A stretch of DNA of 21,005 nucleotides from Mesotaenium endlicherianum (lineage: Eukaryota; Streptophyta; Zygnematophyceae; Zygnematales; Mesotaeniaceae): assembly GCA_009602735.1 (NCBI GenBank), contig WELA01006777.1, forward strand, positions 322,818-343,822. The letters run 5' to 3'. Made by a program: the position numbers and the translations under genes. A model generated the notes under the pieces. It worked only from the letters and a program-made list of their open reading frames with translations, did not search any database and was not told the origin of the DNA. Positions 9,801-19,478 of the stretch are shown in pieces. Position 1 is the stretch's first letter; each line of letters starts with the position of its first letter.

Positions 9801-10479
9801 TCACAAAACGGTGTCATATTCCCATGAAATGTATGGTATTCCACTAACCCGACGATATGACGACAACCAAAGACTTTTATCATCTAAACACATTCTCACC
9901 TTCAAGTCACAATGCTACACAATTAATAGGAACAATCTGCGAAGAAAAGGTTTGGGATGTCTTGGAGTCACCCTAAAGGTGGTCCACAATGCGGCGCAAA
10001 TTATCTTGGGTTTTCCAGCGACTCACTAGCAAGTGGGTGGGAAGTGCTTTGGGCCCCTGTCATCGACGTTCTCTTGGACCCTTTAACAAAAATATGAATT
10101 CACTATCTCAAGACTAATATTAACATCAGAAAGTGCAGATCACTTTGGAGATGAACGGTGTTTGCAGCACTTTTACATGGATTTCACGTTTGACTTGCAA
10201 AATGTCAAATTTATATTTAAATCGTCAATTTAAGTGGACGGTGTCGTGCACAAGAGGTCGTGTGTAACTCAACTATAAAATCACAAATGATAGGAGTCTT
10301 TTTAGCAACCTTTGCTGCATCGACAATGTCAATATCATAGCCATGTTTGAAAGGTTCAATATACATACAATGAGAATAAAAAGAGCAAATACAGTAGTAC
10401 TCTTATTGATGACTGTGTACTACTTCGGACGGGCACTCTAAAACTAAAAATTGGAAAAAGGACAAATATTGACGTCCGG

Positions 10480-10579
10480 AATGCTTCTATACCTTTGTTA
10501 CGCCTTATGAGGGGCAGGGTGTGTGCTCATACAGGCTTTCAATGCTTCTGAACGCTTTGTCATGCCTTATTAGGGGAGG
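10480..10579 (+). repeat. Diverged tandem duplication upstream of a TATA-like motif
   Basis: Copies at 10480-10518 and 10541-10579 share AATGCTTCT, then CTTTGT, then GCCTTAT and AGGGG words in order, offset by about 61 nt. A CCTATATAAGC sequence follows at 10648-10657. The layout resembles duplicated enhancer boxes in a U3 region of an LTR; that reading is inferred. Confidence 0.5.
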
Positions 10580-10653
10580 AGAAGTGGGTTCGTCAGACAG
10601 CTAATTAAACACATGTGGTGACTGTTAGACAGGGTGCTCGAGTTTGCCTATAT

Positions 10654-10910
10654 AAGCACAAAGTATGACCTTCTTAGAGTAGCGTTTACAAAATTAGTAA
10701 ACTTATGACTTTGCTAACTACAAACTAGGTCTTCAAGTGAAAGAAAATTGACCTGAGATAGGAAAAGTTGCTCTTCACCAGTCTACCAAGAGATCATGAA
10801 AACACAAGAAAGATAAAGCGTTACATTTACTTCAAATTTTGTAATTTACAACTTGTCATTAAGAACTTCTAAAAGATGATGCTAGAGGCATCCTTGGGGA
10901 CTTTTATATT
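10654..10910 (+). repeat. Diverged copy of the repeat that hosts the chromovirus insertion
   Basis: In order it shares AAGCACA, AGAGTAG, TGACTTTGCT, TCTTCAAGTGA, CATGAAAACACAAGA-like, GAACTTCTAAAAGATG and TTTATA words with 13194-13318 followed by 20004-20126. It therefore resembles the uninterrupted form of the sequence split by the retrotransposon. By eye the two are strongly diverged but collinear. Confidence 0.65.
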
Positions 10911-12102
10911 AAACTTAACTGGAACAAATGACACACACGTTGACCTTGAAACAGTGCAAGTCACAAAAACACCCGAATTAATCGACGTGAAAGCAATGAA
11001 AATCAATTCCATGTCAATGTAAAACGTATAGAACTAATCTTTATGATTTCTCTACCAAAAATTTCTTTGCTAAACGTGAACATCGTTTGCCACCAAGAGC
11101 TTAAGGATGACAAATGTGATTTTAGGCCAAAAAAAATCATTTCGCAGAAATCTACTTCTGAAAACAGTTTATGGTACTCAAGATTTATCAACTCAAAGCT
11201 TTCAAGAAATCCATTTGTTGTACTTTATGTACTCATCAATGACTTGTGCCTCACTATTTGATTGCCATAAGTCTTATTCTAAGAGACATAGGACTAAATC
11301 AAGGCAAGTGCGCAAGGGATGGACGATGAAGAAATTAGACAAATGTCGTTTACAACCATTATGACTTTTGCAATGGACTCAATTTCATTATTCTGTTATT
11401 GAGAACGTTATATAACATCAAAAATTACTTTGTGACTTGCTTGATCTCAAAGGTTGTCAAAAAACTACACTTATTCCACCCGACGACTTTACATTCTCAA
11501 ATTCGCAAGTAATTTTCTATTGCATGCAACATTTTGTGCATCAATAAAAATAAATTGAAATTAAAACAAAAGGTATTCTCTTGTCGATTATCTTTCAGTT
11601 ATCAGTCCCAGTGTTTGAAACTTGTCATATTATCAATAAACTCCGGATGTGGTTTTTGCTTTTTAACAAGTCATTTGTAATGGCCGACCATTCGATTACC
11701 ATATAAGAATTGATCTTGAATGAAACATGCCACCGTTTAAATCAATGATTTCATGCGTTGCATTAAGACAATAATGTTTGTTAAATTAATCATGTGTGTT
11801 AATTGTATTTGTAGGAAGGTTTAAATGACGCGCTTAATGCAAAATTCATAAATTCCACCTATGGCGATGAAAGCTAATTCCACATCTGGGTGGAATTCTA
11901 TATTACCCGTTAAATCACATTTTTAACCTCACTTTTGACATTTAGAGGCATAAAATAATCATTGAGAGTTTGAATCTATTTCACCATCACCTTCAAATAA
12001 AGGTCAAAATTTTGTGTATGCAACTTCAATGGAGCTGGTCAGTACATGCGAAGAGAGGTGGAAGGTGGAGTCATATTACAAAGAGACAAATTGATATAAA
12101 TT

Positions 12103-12330
12103 CAGTGTCAGGTAGTAGGAGTATACTTGTAGTCTTATTCATGGCGATGTTCTTAATGTACTCTTAAGCAAGTTTGTTGCGAATGAATTCCTATGTCGTA
12201 CATGAATGAGTTCCTATCTGACTAGGATTAGTGTCATGTGATAGGATTAAACTTGTAGTAATATTCCTTGCCATCGTGTATATTCTTGAAAGAGTTCGTA
12301 CATGAATGAGTCCCCATTTAGACAAGGGAT
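12103..12330 (+). repeat. Degenerate ~100-126-bp tandem repeat
   Basis: CAGTGTCAGGTAGTAGGAGT at 12103 recurs as TAGTGTCATGTGATAGGATT at 12229, each followed by ACTTGTAGT and a CAT.GCGAT-like segment. GTACATGAATGAGT occurs at 12198 and again at 12298. At least two diverged units are present, with an indel between them. Confidence 0.55.
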
Positions 12331-12658
12331 TCCTCATTCAAAAGTACAGATGCCGCAACGCCGGACCAGCCTCTGAAGTGGTTTCGAGAAGTTGCCTAAT
12401 TTTTCCTTGAAATATATAGTTGCCTTCAACTTCTTCACTACCTCAATCAAAAAGTGGTTTGGGGCGAATCATGTACATAGGTATTTTGTAGCACATCGAA
12501 CCCATGTTAGAAGTCATTCTCATTTAGAAACTTAGAGGCACATAAGATTGAGCTTCTATGAGTATAAATTCGTCCTCAAAAACATTGCACGGCCTTAGAA
12601 TAATTACATCGTACTTCATTTGTCAGGTCAAAGTTGCCCACATTTTCTAGTTTTGTCC

Positions 12659-12968
12659 TGTAGTGATTTGAGTTATTATATATTAGTTTGCATATATTTT
12701 AATGTTTTCAAATATATTTGGAGTAGTTTTGTGTGGATTCAAGTGTGAATAGGTACTCTAGTGACTTGGTTCATGCCCTTTGAACCTTTTAAGGCATTTT
12801 TGAAGTTAGAGGAAAGACCTAGAAGAACTCCACGTGGCAAAAGTCAAATGTGCCATTTTAGGTCAAAAGGACATGTGTACATTATTCTAGAAATTGGTGG
12901 CAAGTTTTGGGATGTGTTGGGTGCCAACACATCAACATACACCTTCCTAGATATTACTCATGTAGCAA
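12659..12968 (+). mobile_element. Truncated LTR of the same chromovirus family, opposite orientation
   Basis: The sequence starts with TGTAGTGATTTGAG, the exact kind of 5' end seen in the intact LTRs read on the minus strand. It follows the LTR U3 for about 310 of 503 bp, roughly nine bases in ten by eye. It stops after ATGTAGCAA, just before the point where the intact LTR has its GTATATAAAC TATA box. Sense is on the plus strand, opposite to the intact element. No matching second LTR or coding remnant lies next to it. Confidence 0.85.
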
Positions 12969-13105
12969 TGTCGTGCGTTAGGAGATCGGGTGCGCCTTGT
13001 CGGCATAAGCAACACACAATAGTCAAGCAGGCTTTGCTGCAATGAAGTCTATAATACAAATGGCTTTATAGCCAAAAAGGGAGTCAAGCGTCAAATGTTT
13101 TAATT
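12969..13105 (+). repeat. 137-bp direct repeat, copy 1
   Basis: Nearly identical (about four differences including an indel) to 20792-20927. It begins TGTCGTGCGTTAGG right at the end of the truncated LTR and ends CAAATGTTTTAATT. The two copies flank the retrotransposon insertion in the same orientation. Confidence 0.9.
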
Positions 13106-13318
13106 AAAGGATGTGTACTCTCCAGAGTGAGCACCTCAAGACTGTAATCTGGTAGGAAAACAACTAATGAAGTATGGCCCAAAAGATCACTGGAAGCACA
13201 TCATGGTCTTCAGAGTAGTCCTATGGCAGGGGTTTAAGCGGTGACTTTGCTCACCACTTGTGAAGTTCTTCAAGTGACTGGAAGCCTGGAGGGCTTGCTC
13301 CTCACAAGAGAGTAACTA
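13106..13318. other. Left part of the older repeat interrupted by the chromovirus
   Basis: From 13194 it is collinear with 10654-10790 and it continues at 20004 across the insertion. No coding potential was seen. The last five bases, AACTA (13314-13318), are the left target-site duplication. Confidence 0.6.
13314..13318. repeat. Target-site duplication, left copy (AACTA)
   Basis: Identical to 19999-20003. Five bp is the usual duplication length for Ty3/gypsy integrases. Confidence 0.95.
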
Positions 13319-13821
13319 TGTAGTGAAACAGATAGATAAAGTACTTAGTAAAACAGAATACTTTATCTATTCAAGACAAGGATCTTTGAACACAAGTGGT
13401 AGCTTCTTGAAAGAGAGATGGCTTCTTGAAAGTTAATATATTTCTGGATTTTGGCAAGTACAAGAGTGATTCTGGAATGTCTTTCTATGTTCTAGCTCTT
13501 GTTTATATACTTGCTACATAAGTAATTTCTAGGAAGGTGTATGTTGATGTGTTGGCACCCAACACATCCCAAAACTTGCCACCTCTTTCTAGAATAATGT
13601 ACACATGTCCTTTTGACCTAAAAATGGCACATCTGACTTTTGCCACATGGAGTTCTTCTAGGTCTTTCCTCTAACTTCGAAAATGCCTTGGAAGGTTCAA
13701 AGGACATGAACCAAGTTACTAGAGTACCTATTCACACTTGACTCCACACAATACTACTCCAAATATCTTTGAAAACATTAAAATATATGCAAACAAATGT
13801 ATAATAACTCAAATCACTACA
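13319..13821 (-). repeat. 3' LTR of the chromovirus (503 bp)
   Basis: Same length as the 5' LTR. The three differing bases are at 13767, 13795 and 13812. At the first two sites the truncated LTR at 12659 agrees with the 5' LTR, and at the third it agrees with this one, suggesting two mutations here and one in the other copy. Confidence 0.97.
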
Positions 13822-13833
13822 TCACCCCCCCCA
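13822..13833 (-). other. Polypurine tract for plus-strand priming
   Basis: The element strand reads TGGGGGGGGTGA directly before the TG of the 3' LTR, with an 8-G run and one interrupting T. It is at the expected position; its short length and the T are atypical but tolerated in many plant elements. Confidence 0.8.
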
Positions 13834-13858
13834 TAGAAAAAGCGACGTCTCGGCGCGT

Positions 13859-13987
13859 CAAGTCAGGTCGTACACATGTGGAGCAAACTAGTCAACAGTT
13901 TCAAGTCAGATGCCACACATGTGAAGAGGACTAGTCAAAGGCGCCAAGTCAGGTGCTACACATGTAAGGTAGACTAGGCAATGTCGT
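13859..13987 (-). repeat. Three 43-bp tandem repeats just upstream of the PPT
   Basis: Units at 13859-13901, 13902-13944 and 13945-13987 each contain CAAGTCAG, ACACATGT and ACTAG (plus-strand reading) at the same spacing. The unit length is exactly 43 bp for the first two; the third is slightly degenerate at its end. Confidence 0.85.
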
Positions 13988-14590
13988 AGGTGGTGTGACC
14001 TTATTGGCTAGCCTACTCCTTAATGATAAAGAAACTTGTACAAGTTGGCCCAAAATCTGCCACGAATTCAAAAATTCATAGCGGCCACAGAATTGCTTCA
14101 AATCTAAAAATTTGAGTGCCAGACGGACCGCGTCGAAGAACTCTACCGGGTCACCAAATTTGAGAGCATTCTCATTTCTGGAGTGTCGTTGAGAGCTGAG
14201 AGGCAAGGCACTCCTCCAAATCTGTGCAGAAACTTCTGAAAATCATAAGTCCTCCTATGCTTCTCCAAATTCTGCAAACTAAGTCTCAAACTGGGCGCTG
14301 TAAGATGTTCTACCAGAGTCTTGAGTTTCAGAGCATTCCAAGTTCAGGGGAAGGCACAATGTCAGAAGGCATATTCTGTCCTAACAATGCCAGCAGCCTG
14401 ACCCCCTTCTACTTAGAGCATCATATCTCTCTCACCAGTGCTCCAAATTGAGCAAACTTGGACTCTAAATGACCGACTACTTATGGACTACAGCCAGGTA
14501 AATTTTCAGAATTTATTATGAAGAGACCTTTCGCCAGTAGCAGTTTTAGTTTTCTGTCCAGAAACTGCAAGAAGAGAAGAGTGTCTAATG

Positions 14591-17500
14591 TCATTTTTTC
14601 CTCTTTGTGGTTCTTGCAGGCTGCCTCCAAGGGGTCTTCTGCTGCTTCTTGATGGTGGCAGGCTGCCTCCCTGAAGTCTTCGGGCTTTTAGTAGAGAGAC
14701 TTGGGGCTGGTCCAAGATGGGGGTTGGCGGCATGGAAGCGCTTCAACTTTCTCTGAACTTTGTCAAGGTAGTGCGCCGCCACCCAACTATTCTCCGAATC
14801 TGGATATCCTTTCCACTTGATCAAGTATTGCTGCTGTCTCCTGAAATTTCTCATAGCCACTATGTCTTCCACTTCGTACTCCAAATGATCATCCACTATT
14901 GTTGGGGCTGGTGGGGTTGTCACACGTCCTGGGAACTTGTTGTCGGGTTGCACATATGGCTTGAAGAGGGAAGCGTGGAATACGGGGTCGATGTGCATAG
15001 TCTGGGGAAGTTCTAGCTTGAAAGCAACGGGGTTGACTTGCTGGATAATCTTGAAGGGTCCCAAATACTTGGGAGAGAACTTGCTGCCGGCAGGCCTGTT
15101 GTTCAGGGAAATGTTCTTGGATGATAGTAACACGTTGTCACCCACTCTGTACGTAATTTCTCTTCTGGATCTGTTCGCCACTCTTGCTTGAGCATCTTGC
15201 GCGTGTTGTAGAGCTTTCTTCGCTGCTGTAAGGGCTGCTTCTAATGTCTCCATAAAATCTGTGGCTGCAGGTACTTCATCATGGCCAGCCGTGAAGCTCA
15301 GTGGCGTGGTCGGATGGAAGCCATAGTTGAGGAAGAATGGGGACTCTTGGGTAGAGGCCTGCGTAGTGTTGTTGTAGGCAAACTCGAGGGGGGTCAAGTA
15401 CATGTCCCAGTCTTGCTCGAGGGTAGACACGTAGGCCTTTAGAGAGGTCTTTAGGGTACGATTCATACGCTCGGTTTGCCCATCTGATTGTGGGTGGTAG
15501 GCAGTAGACATATCCAGCGATGTACCCAAGTTCTTGAAGAGATTTTTCCAGAAATGGCTTGTGAATCTTGGATCTCTATCTGACACAATTCTTGATGGTA
15601 GTCCATGGAGTCGGAAGATGTTGTCAAAGATGAGTCTTGCAAGTTGTGGTGCTGTAGCCTTAGTCGTCGTGGGAATAAAATGAGCCATCTTGGTAAGTCT
15701 GTCCACCACCGTGAGTATTGCATTATGGCCTCGAGGTGTCACGGGCAAGTCCACGATAAGGTCCATTGAGATGTCCGTCCATTGTCTTTCGGGGATTGGT
15801 AGTGGTTGGAGGAGTCCTCCCGCCTTTTGCGATGATGGCTTGATTCTTTGGCATGTGTCACAGCTCCTGCAGTACTCCTTGACTTGCTTAGACATGCCTG
15901 GCCAACAATAAGTCCTAGCTAGAACGCCCGTGGTCCTTAGGATTCCAAAGTGTCCTCCAAGAGGGTTGTCGTGTGCTTCTCGTAGAAGCAAGAGCCGGAG
16001 GTCTATGTCATTAGGAACACATCTCTGGCCCGTATCTTGCCTCACCCAATAATTGCCTTCTTGCTTCTTGCATGGGTCCAAGGCTGCTTCTCCGTTCTTG
16101 TAGTAAGGGTCTCTTTCATAGGCGGCTGAAAATCGAGCTTCCAGATCTGTCTTCAGGGATACCATCACTGCATTTAATTGCAGTCTTGAGAGGGGGTCAG
16201 CCGGGTTTGTCTTGCCGGGCTGGTACTGAATCGTGATGTTGTATTGTTGCAAGTATCCGCTCCATCTTGCTTGTCTCCTTGAGAGATACGGCTGCGTTTG
16301 GAGGTGCTTTAACGCCTCGTGGTCCGTGGTGACCAGTACTTTGCGTCCTTCAACGTAGCAGCGCCAAACCTTCAAGGCATGTACAATCGCCAATGCCTCT
16401 CGCTCCGTGGTTGTATAATTTTGCTCGGCTGGATTTAGCTTCCTTGACTCGTAGGCGATGGGCTGCAGTCCCTTGCCTTGGTCTTGAAGCAGGATTGCTC
16501 CTATTGCATAGGAAGATGCATCGGTGATGACGTGGAAGGGCCAATCTGGGTTTGGACTTGGGAGTGTGAGCACCGGGGATGTGGTCAATCTTCGCTTTAA
16601 CTCTTGAAATGCCTCTTCCTCTTTCTCGGTCCATGTATATAGCCTGTCCTTCTTGAGTAGATCTGTCAGGGGGGCTGCTATGTGCGAGAAGCCTTGGATG
16701 AATTTTCTGTACCAATTGGCAAATCCCAAGAATGACTGGAGTTCTTTCTTGGTCGTGGGGGTTGGCCATTCCTCCACCACCGTGGTCTTCTTGGGGTCCA
16801 TCTTGATGCCATCAGCAGTCACGTGGAGACCTAGGAACTCCACTTCTTGTTTGGCAAACTCGCACTTTGACTCCTTCGCAAATAGCTTGTTTTGCTTCAA
16901 TACTTCAAGGACTTCTTTCAAGTGTCTCGCATGCTCTTCAAGGGTCTTGCTGTAGATAAGGATGTCATCGATGAATACCACCACAAATCTGTCCAACATG
17001 GGCTGAAATATGGTGTTCATCATAGTCATGAAAGTTGCTGGCGCGTTGGTGAGTCCAAATGGCAGGACCATGAACTCAAAATGTCCATATCTTGTCCTGA
17101 ATGCCGTCTTCTCTATGTCCGGTTCTGCGATGCGAATCTGGTGGTAGCCGCTCCGTAAGTCAATCTTCGTGAAGTACTTGGCTCCAACCAGCCGGTCCAT
17201 GAGCTCATCCATGCGCGGCAGCGGGTATCGATTCTTGATGGTGATCTTGTTGAGGGCGCGATAGTCCACACACATCCTCAAGGTACCATCTTTCTTCTTG
17301 ACAAATAGCACCGGGGCTCCAAATGGCGACTTGCTAGGTCGAATGAAGCCATGCTCCAGTAGCTCCTTGATTTGCTTCTTGACTTCGTCTAGCTCCGTGT
17401 ATGACATTTTGAACGTAGGCCGAGAGATGGGCTTGCTTCCGGGCTCCAACTCTATCTTGTGGTCTACGAATCTTTTGGGGGGTAGGCCCTTGGGCAATTC

Positions 17501-18256
17501 CGGGGAGAACACTTCTTTGTAGTCCTCTAAGACTTCTTGTATCTCCTTGGGAACGGGGCTGCCTTCTTGACTCTCGATGTCTTTCTTGATGTCTTTTGGC
17601 GTGATCAAGGCCAAAAGAAGCTCGTGTCCCTTCCTCACAAGTCTCTTGAGTTGGAGGGCGGACAATAGTATCTCGTGTGCCGGCTTCTGGATGTCTTGGG
17701 TCTGGATATTCTGGATTGCGCGCAAAATACAGATTCTTGAAGTGATGTCATTCTTGATCTTGATAGTACCGGTCCTCCAATCAACTTGGGGGTTGTGCTT
17801 GGTCAACCAAGGCGTCCCTAGGATGACGTCGTACTTGCCCAATTGCATGGGGGAGAACACTACTCTATCCTTGAAGGACTTGATAGAGAGTGCCAAGGGG
17901 TACGTCTTCTTGGAAGGGGTAGTATAGGAGAATCCATCGGGCATCATAATCTCCTCGTCGTGGTCAAGAGTTCGCATAGTAATACCGTGCTTGGTGGCAA
18001 AATCTGCAGCAATGAAGTTGCCTTGAGCTCCGCTATCCACCAAGATGTGGACCTTCTCTCCTCCAAGGTAACCTCTCAAACTCATTGGGGCTGGAACGTC
18101 GTCTTCAACGGGGGTCTCCACCTCACTTGGCGTGTTGCCTTCTCGTGAAGTGGGTCTTGGGGTGGTAGGCTCCTGGCCTACCGGCGCTGTCCGTTTTTTG
18201 ACAACTTTTTGGGGCATGAAAGTGCACGATGGCCCTTTTCCTTGCAATAAAAGCAT
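14591..18256 (-). CDS. pol: Pol polyprotein: protease, RT, RNase H, integrase, chromodomain
   Basis: Open frame of 1221 codons, in the -1 frame relative to gag, overlapping it by 79 nt. Numbering is from the ATG at 18256, which is probably not the true start: entry by frameshift at 18199-18193 is more likely. Aspartic protease: DSG at 74-76. Reverse transcriptase: about 280-470 with MCVDYRALN and the active-site FIDD at 428-431. RNase H: D579, E618/E620, D645. Integrase: zinc finger H762/H769/C799/C802, then catalytic D832, D893 and E929 with 35 residues between the last two, and a GPF motif near 1066. Chromodomain: about 1126-1175 ([26 protein letters not shown]), which in this branch reads histone marks and steers integration. 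The last 40 residues are strongly basic with a duplicated RQPA motif. No stop or obvious lost catalytic residue is seen, so all activities could be intact. Confidence 0.95.
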   Translation of the reverse strand: MLLLQGKGPSCTFMPQKVVKKRTAPVGQEPTTPRPTSREGNTPSEVETPVEDDVPAPMSLRGYLGGEKVHILVDSGAQGNFIAADFATKHGITMRTLDHDEEIMMPDGFSYTTPSKKTYPLALSIKSFKDRVVFSPMQLGKYDVILGTPWLTKHNPQVDWRTGTIKIKNDITSRICILRAIQNIQTQDIQKPAHEILLSALQLKRLVRKGHELLLALITPKDIKKDIESQEGSPVPKEIQEVLEDYKEVFSPELPKGLPPKRFVDHKIELEPGSKPISRPTFKMSYTELDEVKKQIKELLEHGFIRPSKSPFGAPVLFVKKKDGTLRMCVDYRALNKITIKNRYPLPRMDELMDRLVGAKYFTKIDLRSGYHQIRIAEPDIEKTAFRTRYGHFEFMVLPFGLTNAPATFMTMMNTIFQPMLDRFVVVFIDDILIYSKTLEEHARHLKEVLEVLKQNKLFAKESKCEFAKQEVEFLGLHVTADGIKMDPKKTTVVEEWPTPTTKKELQSFLGFANWYRKFIQGFSHIAAPLTDLLKKDRLYTWTEKEEEAFQELKRRLTTSPVLTLPSPNPDWPFHVITDASSYAIGAILLQDQGKGLQPIAYESRKLNPAEQNYTTTEREALAIVHALKVWRCYVEGRKVLVTTDHEALKHLQTQPYLSRRQARWSGYLQQYNITIQYQPGKTNPADPLSRLQLNAVMVSLKTDLEARFSAAYERDPYYKNGEAALDPCKKQEGNYWVRQDTGQRCVPNDIDLRLLLLREAHDNPLGGHFGILRTTGVLARTYCWPGMSKQVKEYCRSCDTCQRIKPSSQKAGGLLQPLPIPERQWTDISMDLIVDLPVTPRGHNAILTVVDRLTKMAHFIPTTTKATAPQLARLIFDNIFRLHGLPSRIVSDRDPRFTSHFWKNLFKNLGTSLDMSTAYHPQSDGQTERMNRTLKTSLKAYVSTLEQDWDMYLTPLEFAYNNTTQASTQESPFFLNYGFHPTTPLSFTAGHDEVPAATDFMETLEAALTAAKKALQHAQDAQARVANRSRREITYRVGDNVLLSSKNISLNNRPAGSKFSPKYLGPFKIIQQVNPVAFKLELPQTMHIDPVFHASLFKPYVQPDNKFPGRVTTPPAPTIVDDHLEYEVEDIVAMRNFRRQQQYLIKWKGYPDSENSWVAAHYLDKVQRKLKRFHAANPHLGPAPSLSTKSPKTSGRQPATIKKQQKTPWRQPARTTKRKK
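18164..18199 (-). promoter_or_regulatory. Programmed -1 ribosomal frameshift signal between gag and pol
   Basis: In the gag frame the codons are TCA AAA AAC, giving the canonical slippery heptamer A_AAA_AAC at 18199-18193. After a 10-nt spacer (18192-18183) comes a perfect 7-bp stem, GGTAGGC (18182-18176) and GCCTACC (18170-18164), with a 5-nt loop CAGGA. The gag stop TAG (18180-18178) is inside the 5' arm. A one-base backward slip places the ribosome exactly in the open pol frame. The spacer is slightly longer than the 5-9 nt usual in studied examples. Confidence 0.85.
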
Positions 18257-19458
18257 AGTCCAGCCGTCATGAGAGCTTCTTTTTCAGCCGGGGAGAGTCT
18301 TGCTTTCACTCCTTGCTGGTTTCTTGCATCATAAGTGTCATTGGAGGGTCTTCCACTCTTCCGGGCAGCCGCGGGGTCCCTTTTAATAACTCCGATTTCC
18401 ATGGGTGTGGGTCCAGATTCGGATGTGGAAGGGGCTGCGTACACCCGCGTCGTCGGTACCCGTGAAGATGAAGGCACGGAGTGCTTGAAATCCAAGGTAT
18501 CCACCTTTTGGGCCACTTCAATGATCTTTGAGAAGTCCGTCAAGTCGCGTAACTCCACTTCCTTTGCCACCTTGGGTTTGAGGCCAAAGATGTAGCGGTC
18601 AATCTTCTCCTCGAGAGACATGTTGGGGATCTCAAGAGTGAGGGCGTGAAATCTGGATGTATACTCTTGAACGGACGTCGTTTGCTTGAGATGGTGGAGC
18701 TTTCCTCGGGCAATCTTCTCCGCATTGATGGGCATGAATTGCTTCTTGAGGGCCTCACGAAAATCTGCCCATCTTGCATATGATGGTGGGGGCTCTTGGC
18801 CGAGCATGGGGTGCGCCATAGCTTGATATATAGCCGCTTGATAGTTACGCCACCATGATGTTGCTGCTCCTCTAAGTAAGGTAACGGCAAAGGGAACGTA
18901 GTCCTCCTCGGGTACTTCAAGGAATGCGAGGTACGTCTCCACTTGGTAGAGCCATAAATTCAGGTTGGCACCTTTCCCGGGGTTGAAAGTGTCGGGTTTG
19001 CCGGGCTTGATGAGTTTCCTTGCTCTCGTTGGCTCTTGTGGAGGCGCTTGAGCCGGGGCTGGATTTTGAGCATTGCTCGCAATAGGGGCAACCATGGCAG
19101 CCATAGCTTCTCTTGACGCTTGCACGGTTGCTTCATAGGTGGCCAAGCCCACTTGGTTGTGGACGGTCATTAGGAAGGCTGCCCACTCATTTGCGGGAAC
19201 TCCTTGTGGTGGGGTCAACTTTGCTATAGCGGCTGCCACGGGATTTGACGGTGCTCCTCCTTGTGGTGCTTCTTGTTGTTGGAGATTTCCTTGAGTAGGC
19301 TCTCCCATCGACGCTGGAGGAGGGTGTGCTCCTCCTTGTGGTGCTTCTTGTTGTTGCAGATTTTCTTGAGTGGGCTCTCCCATCGGCGCTGGAGGAGGGT
19401 GTCTTGGAGAGGAAGGGCTTCCTTCGAAAGCTTGCTGTTGGTCTTGAGGATCGGCCAT
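18178..19458 (-). CDS. gag: Gag polyprotein of the chromovirus
   Basis: 426 codons from ATG 19458 to TAG 18180-18178; the ATG is the first after the PBS, with only about 20 nt between. The N terminus (residues 1-69) is Pro/Gln-rich and holds a perfectly phased 25-residue duplication. Residues about 160-300 are the retrotransposon Gag/capsid domain ([20 protein letters not shown], then AATSWWRNY, then LKKQFMPI and [13 protein letters not shown]). One CCHC zinc knuckle, C402-x2-C405-x4-H410-x4-C415, should bind genomic RNA. Gag forms the cytoplasmic virus-like particle in which reverse transcription occurs. The stop lies inside the hairpin of a -1 frameshift signal, so most ribosomes should make Gag alone and a minority Gag-Pol. 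The frame has no internal stop, consistent with a young copy. Confidence 0.95.
   Translation of the reverse strand: MADPQDQQQAFEGSPSSPRHPPPAPMGEPTQENLQQQEAPQGGAHPPPASMGEPTQGNLQQQEAPQGGAPSNPVAAAIAKLTPPQGVPANEWAAFLMTVHNQVGLATYEATVQASREAMAAMVAPIASNAQNPAPAQAPPQEPTRARKLIKPGKPDTFNPGKGANLNLWLYQVETYLAFLEVPEEDYVPFAVTLLRGAATSWWRNYQAAIYQAMAHPMLGQEPPPSYARWADFREALKKQFMPINAEKIARGKLHHLKQTTSVQEYTSRFHALTLEIPNMSLEEKIDRYIFGLKPKVAKEVELRDLTDFSKIIEVAQKVDTLDFKHSVPSSSRVPTTRVYAAPSTSESGPTPMEIGVIKRDPAAARKSGRPSNDTYDARNQQGVKARLSPAEKEALMTAGLCFYCKEKGHRALSCPKKLSKNGQRR
19252..19401 (-). repeat. 75-bp tandem duplication in gag
   Basis: Two in-frame 75-bp units encode residues 20-44 and 45-69 of Gag, differing at only a few residues (for example P/S and E/G). 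Each unit contains [18 protein letters not shown]. It is a recent in-frame duplication of a flexible Pro/Gln-rich linker. Confidence 0.9.
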
Positions 19459-19478
19459 CTTCTTGTGCTACCAAAGTG

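Larger units (their letters stand above)
9801..12658. other. AT-rich intergenic DNA with old repeat remnants; no gene seen
   Basis: Stops are dense in all frames and the short open frames lack motifs. Identifiable pieces are a direct duplication at 10480-10579, a TATA-like site at 10649, a diverged copy at 10654-10910 of the repeat that was later interrupted by the chromovirus, and a tandem array at about 12103-12330. The rest appears to be decayed transposon or unique intergenic DNA. Confidence 0.5.
13822..14590 (-). other. Untranslated 3' region of the chromovirus
   Basis: 769 nt lie between the pol stop and the 3' LTR. The only longish open frame in element sense (13949-14206) starts at a non-ATG codon and resembles nothing I know, so it is read as non-coding. 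It holds a 43-bp tandem array and ends in the PPT. Confidence 0.7.

Noticed and set aside
12761..13045. 94-aa plus-strand open frame
   Set aside because: It runs across the truncated LTR and the 137-bp repeat; both are non-coding repeats.
13859..13987. Tandem 43-bp units as a CRISPR-like array
   Set aside because: The units are contiguous without unique spacers, number only three, and lie within a eukaryotic retrotransposon.
13949..14206. Extra accessory ORF downstream of pol
   Set aside because: It starts at a non-ATG codon, has only 85 codons, and overlaps the 43-bp tandem repeats; no envelope-like feature such as a signal peptide or membrane segment.
18256..18256. ATG at 18256 as the genuine start of Pol
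   Set aside because: It lies inside the gag zinc-knuckle coding sequence, while an in-frame canonical slippery heptamer and hairpin downstream give a better explanation for pol expression.
14591..18256. Element as an endogenous retrovirus with envelope
   Set aside because: No coding sequence follows the integrase-chromodomain except a short basic tail; the organisation is that of a plant Ty3/gypsy retrotransposon.
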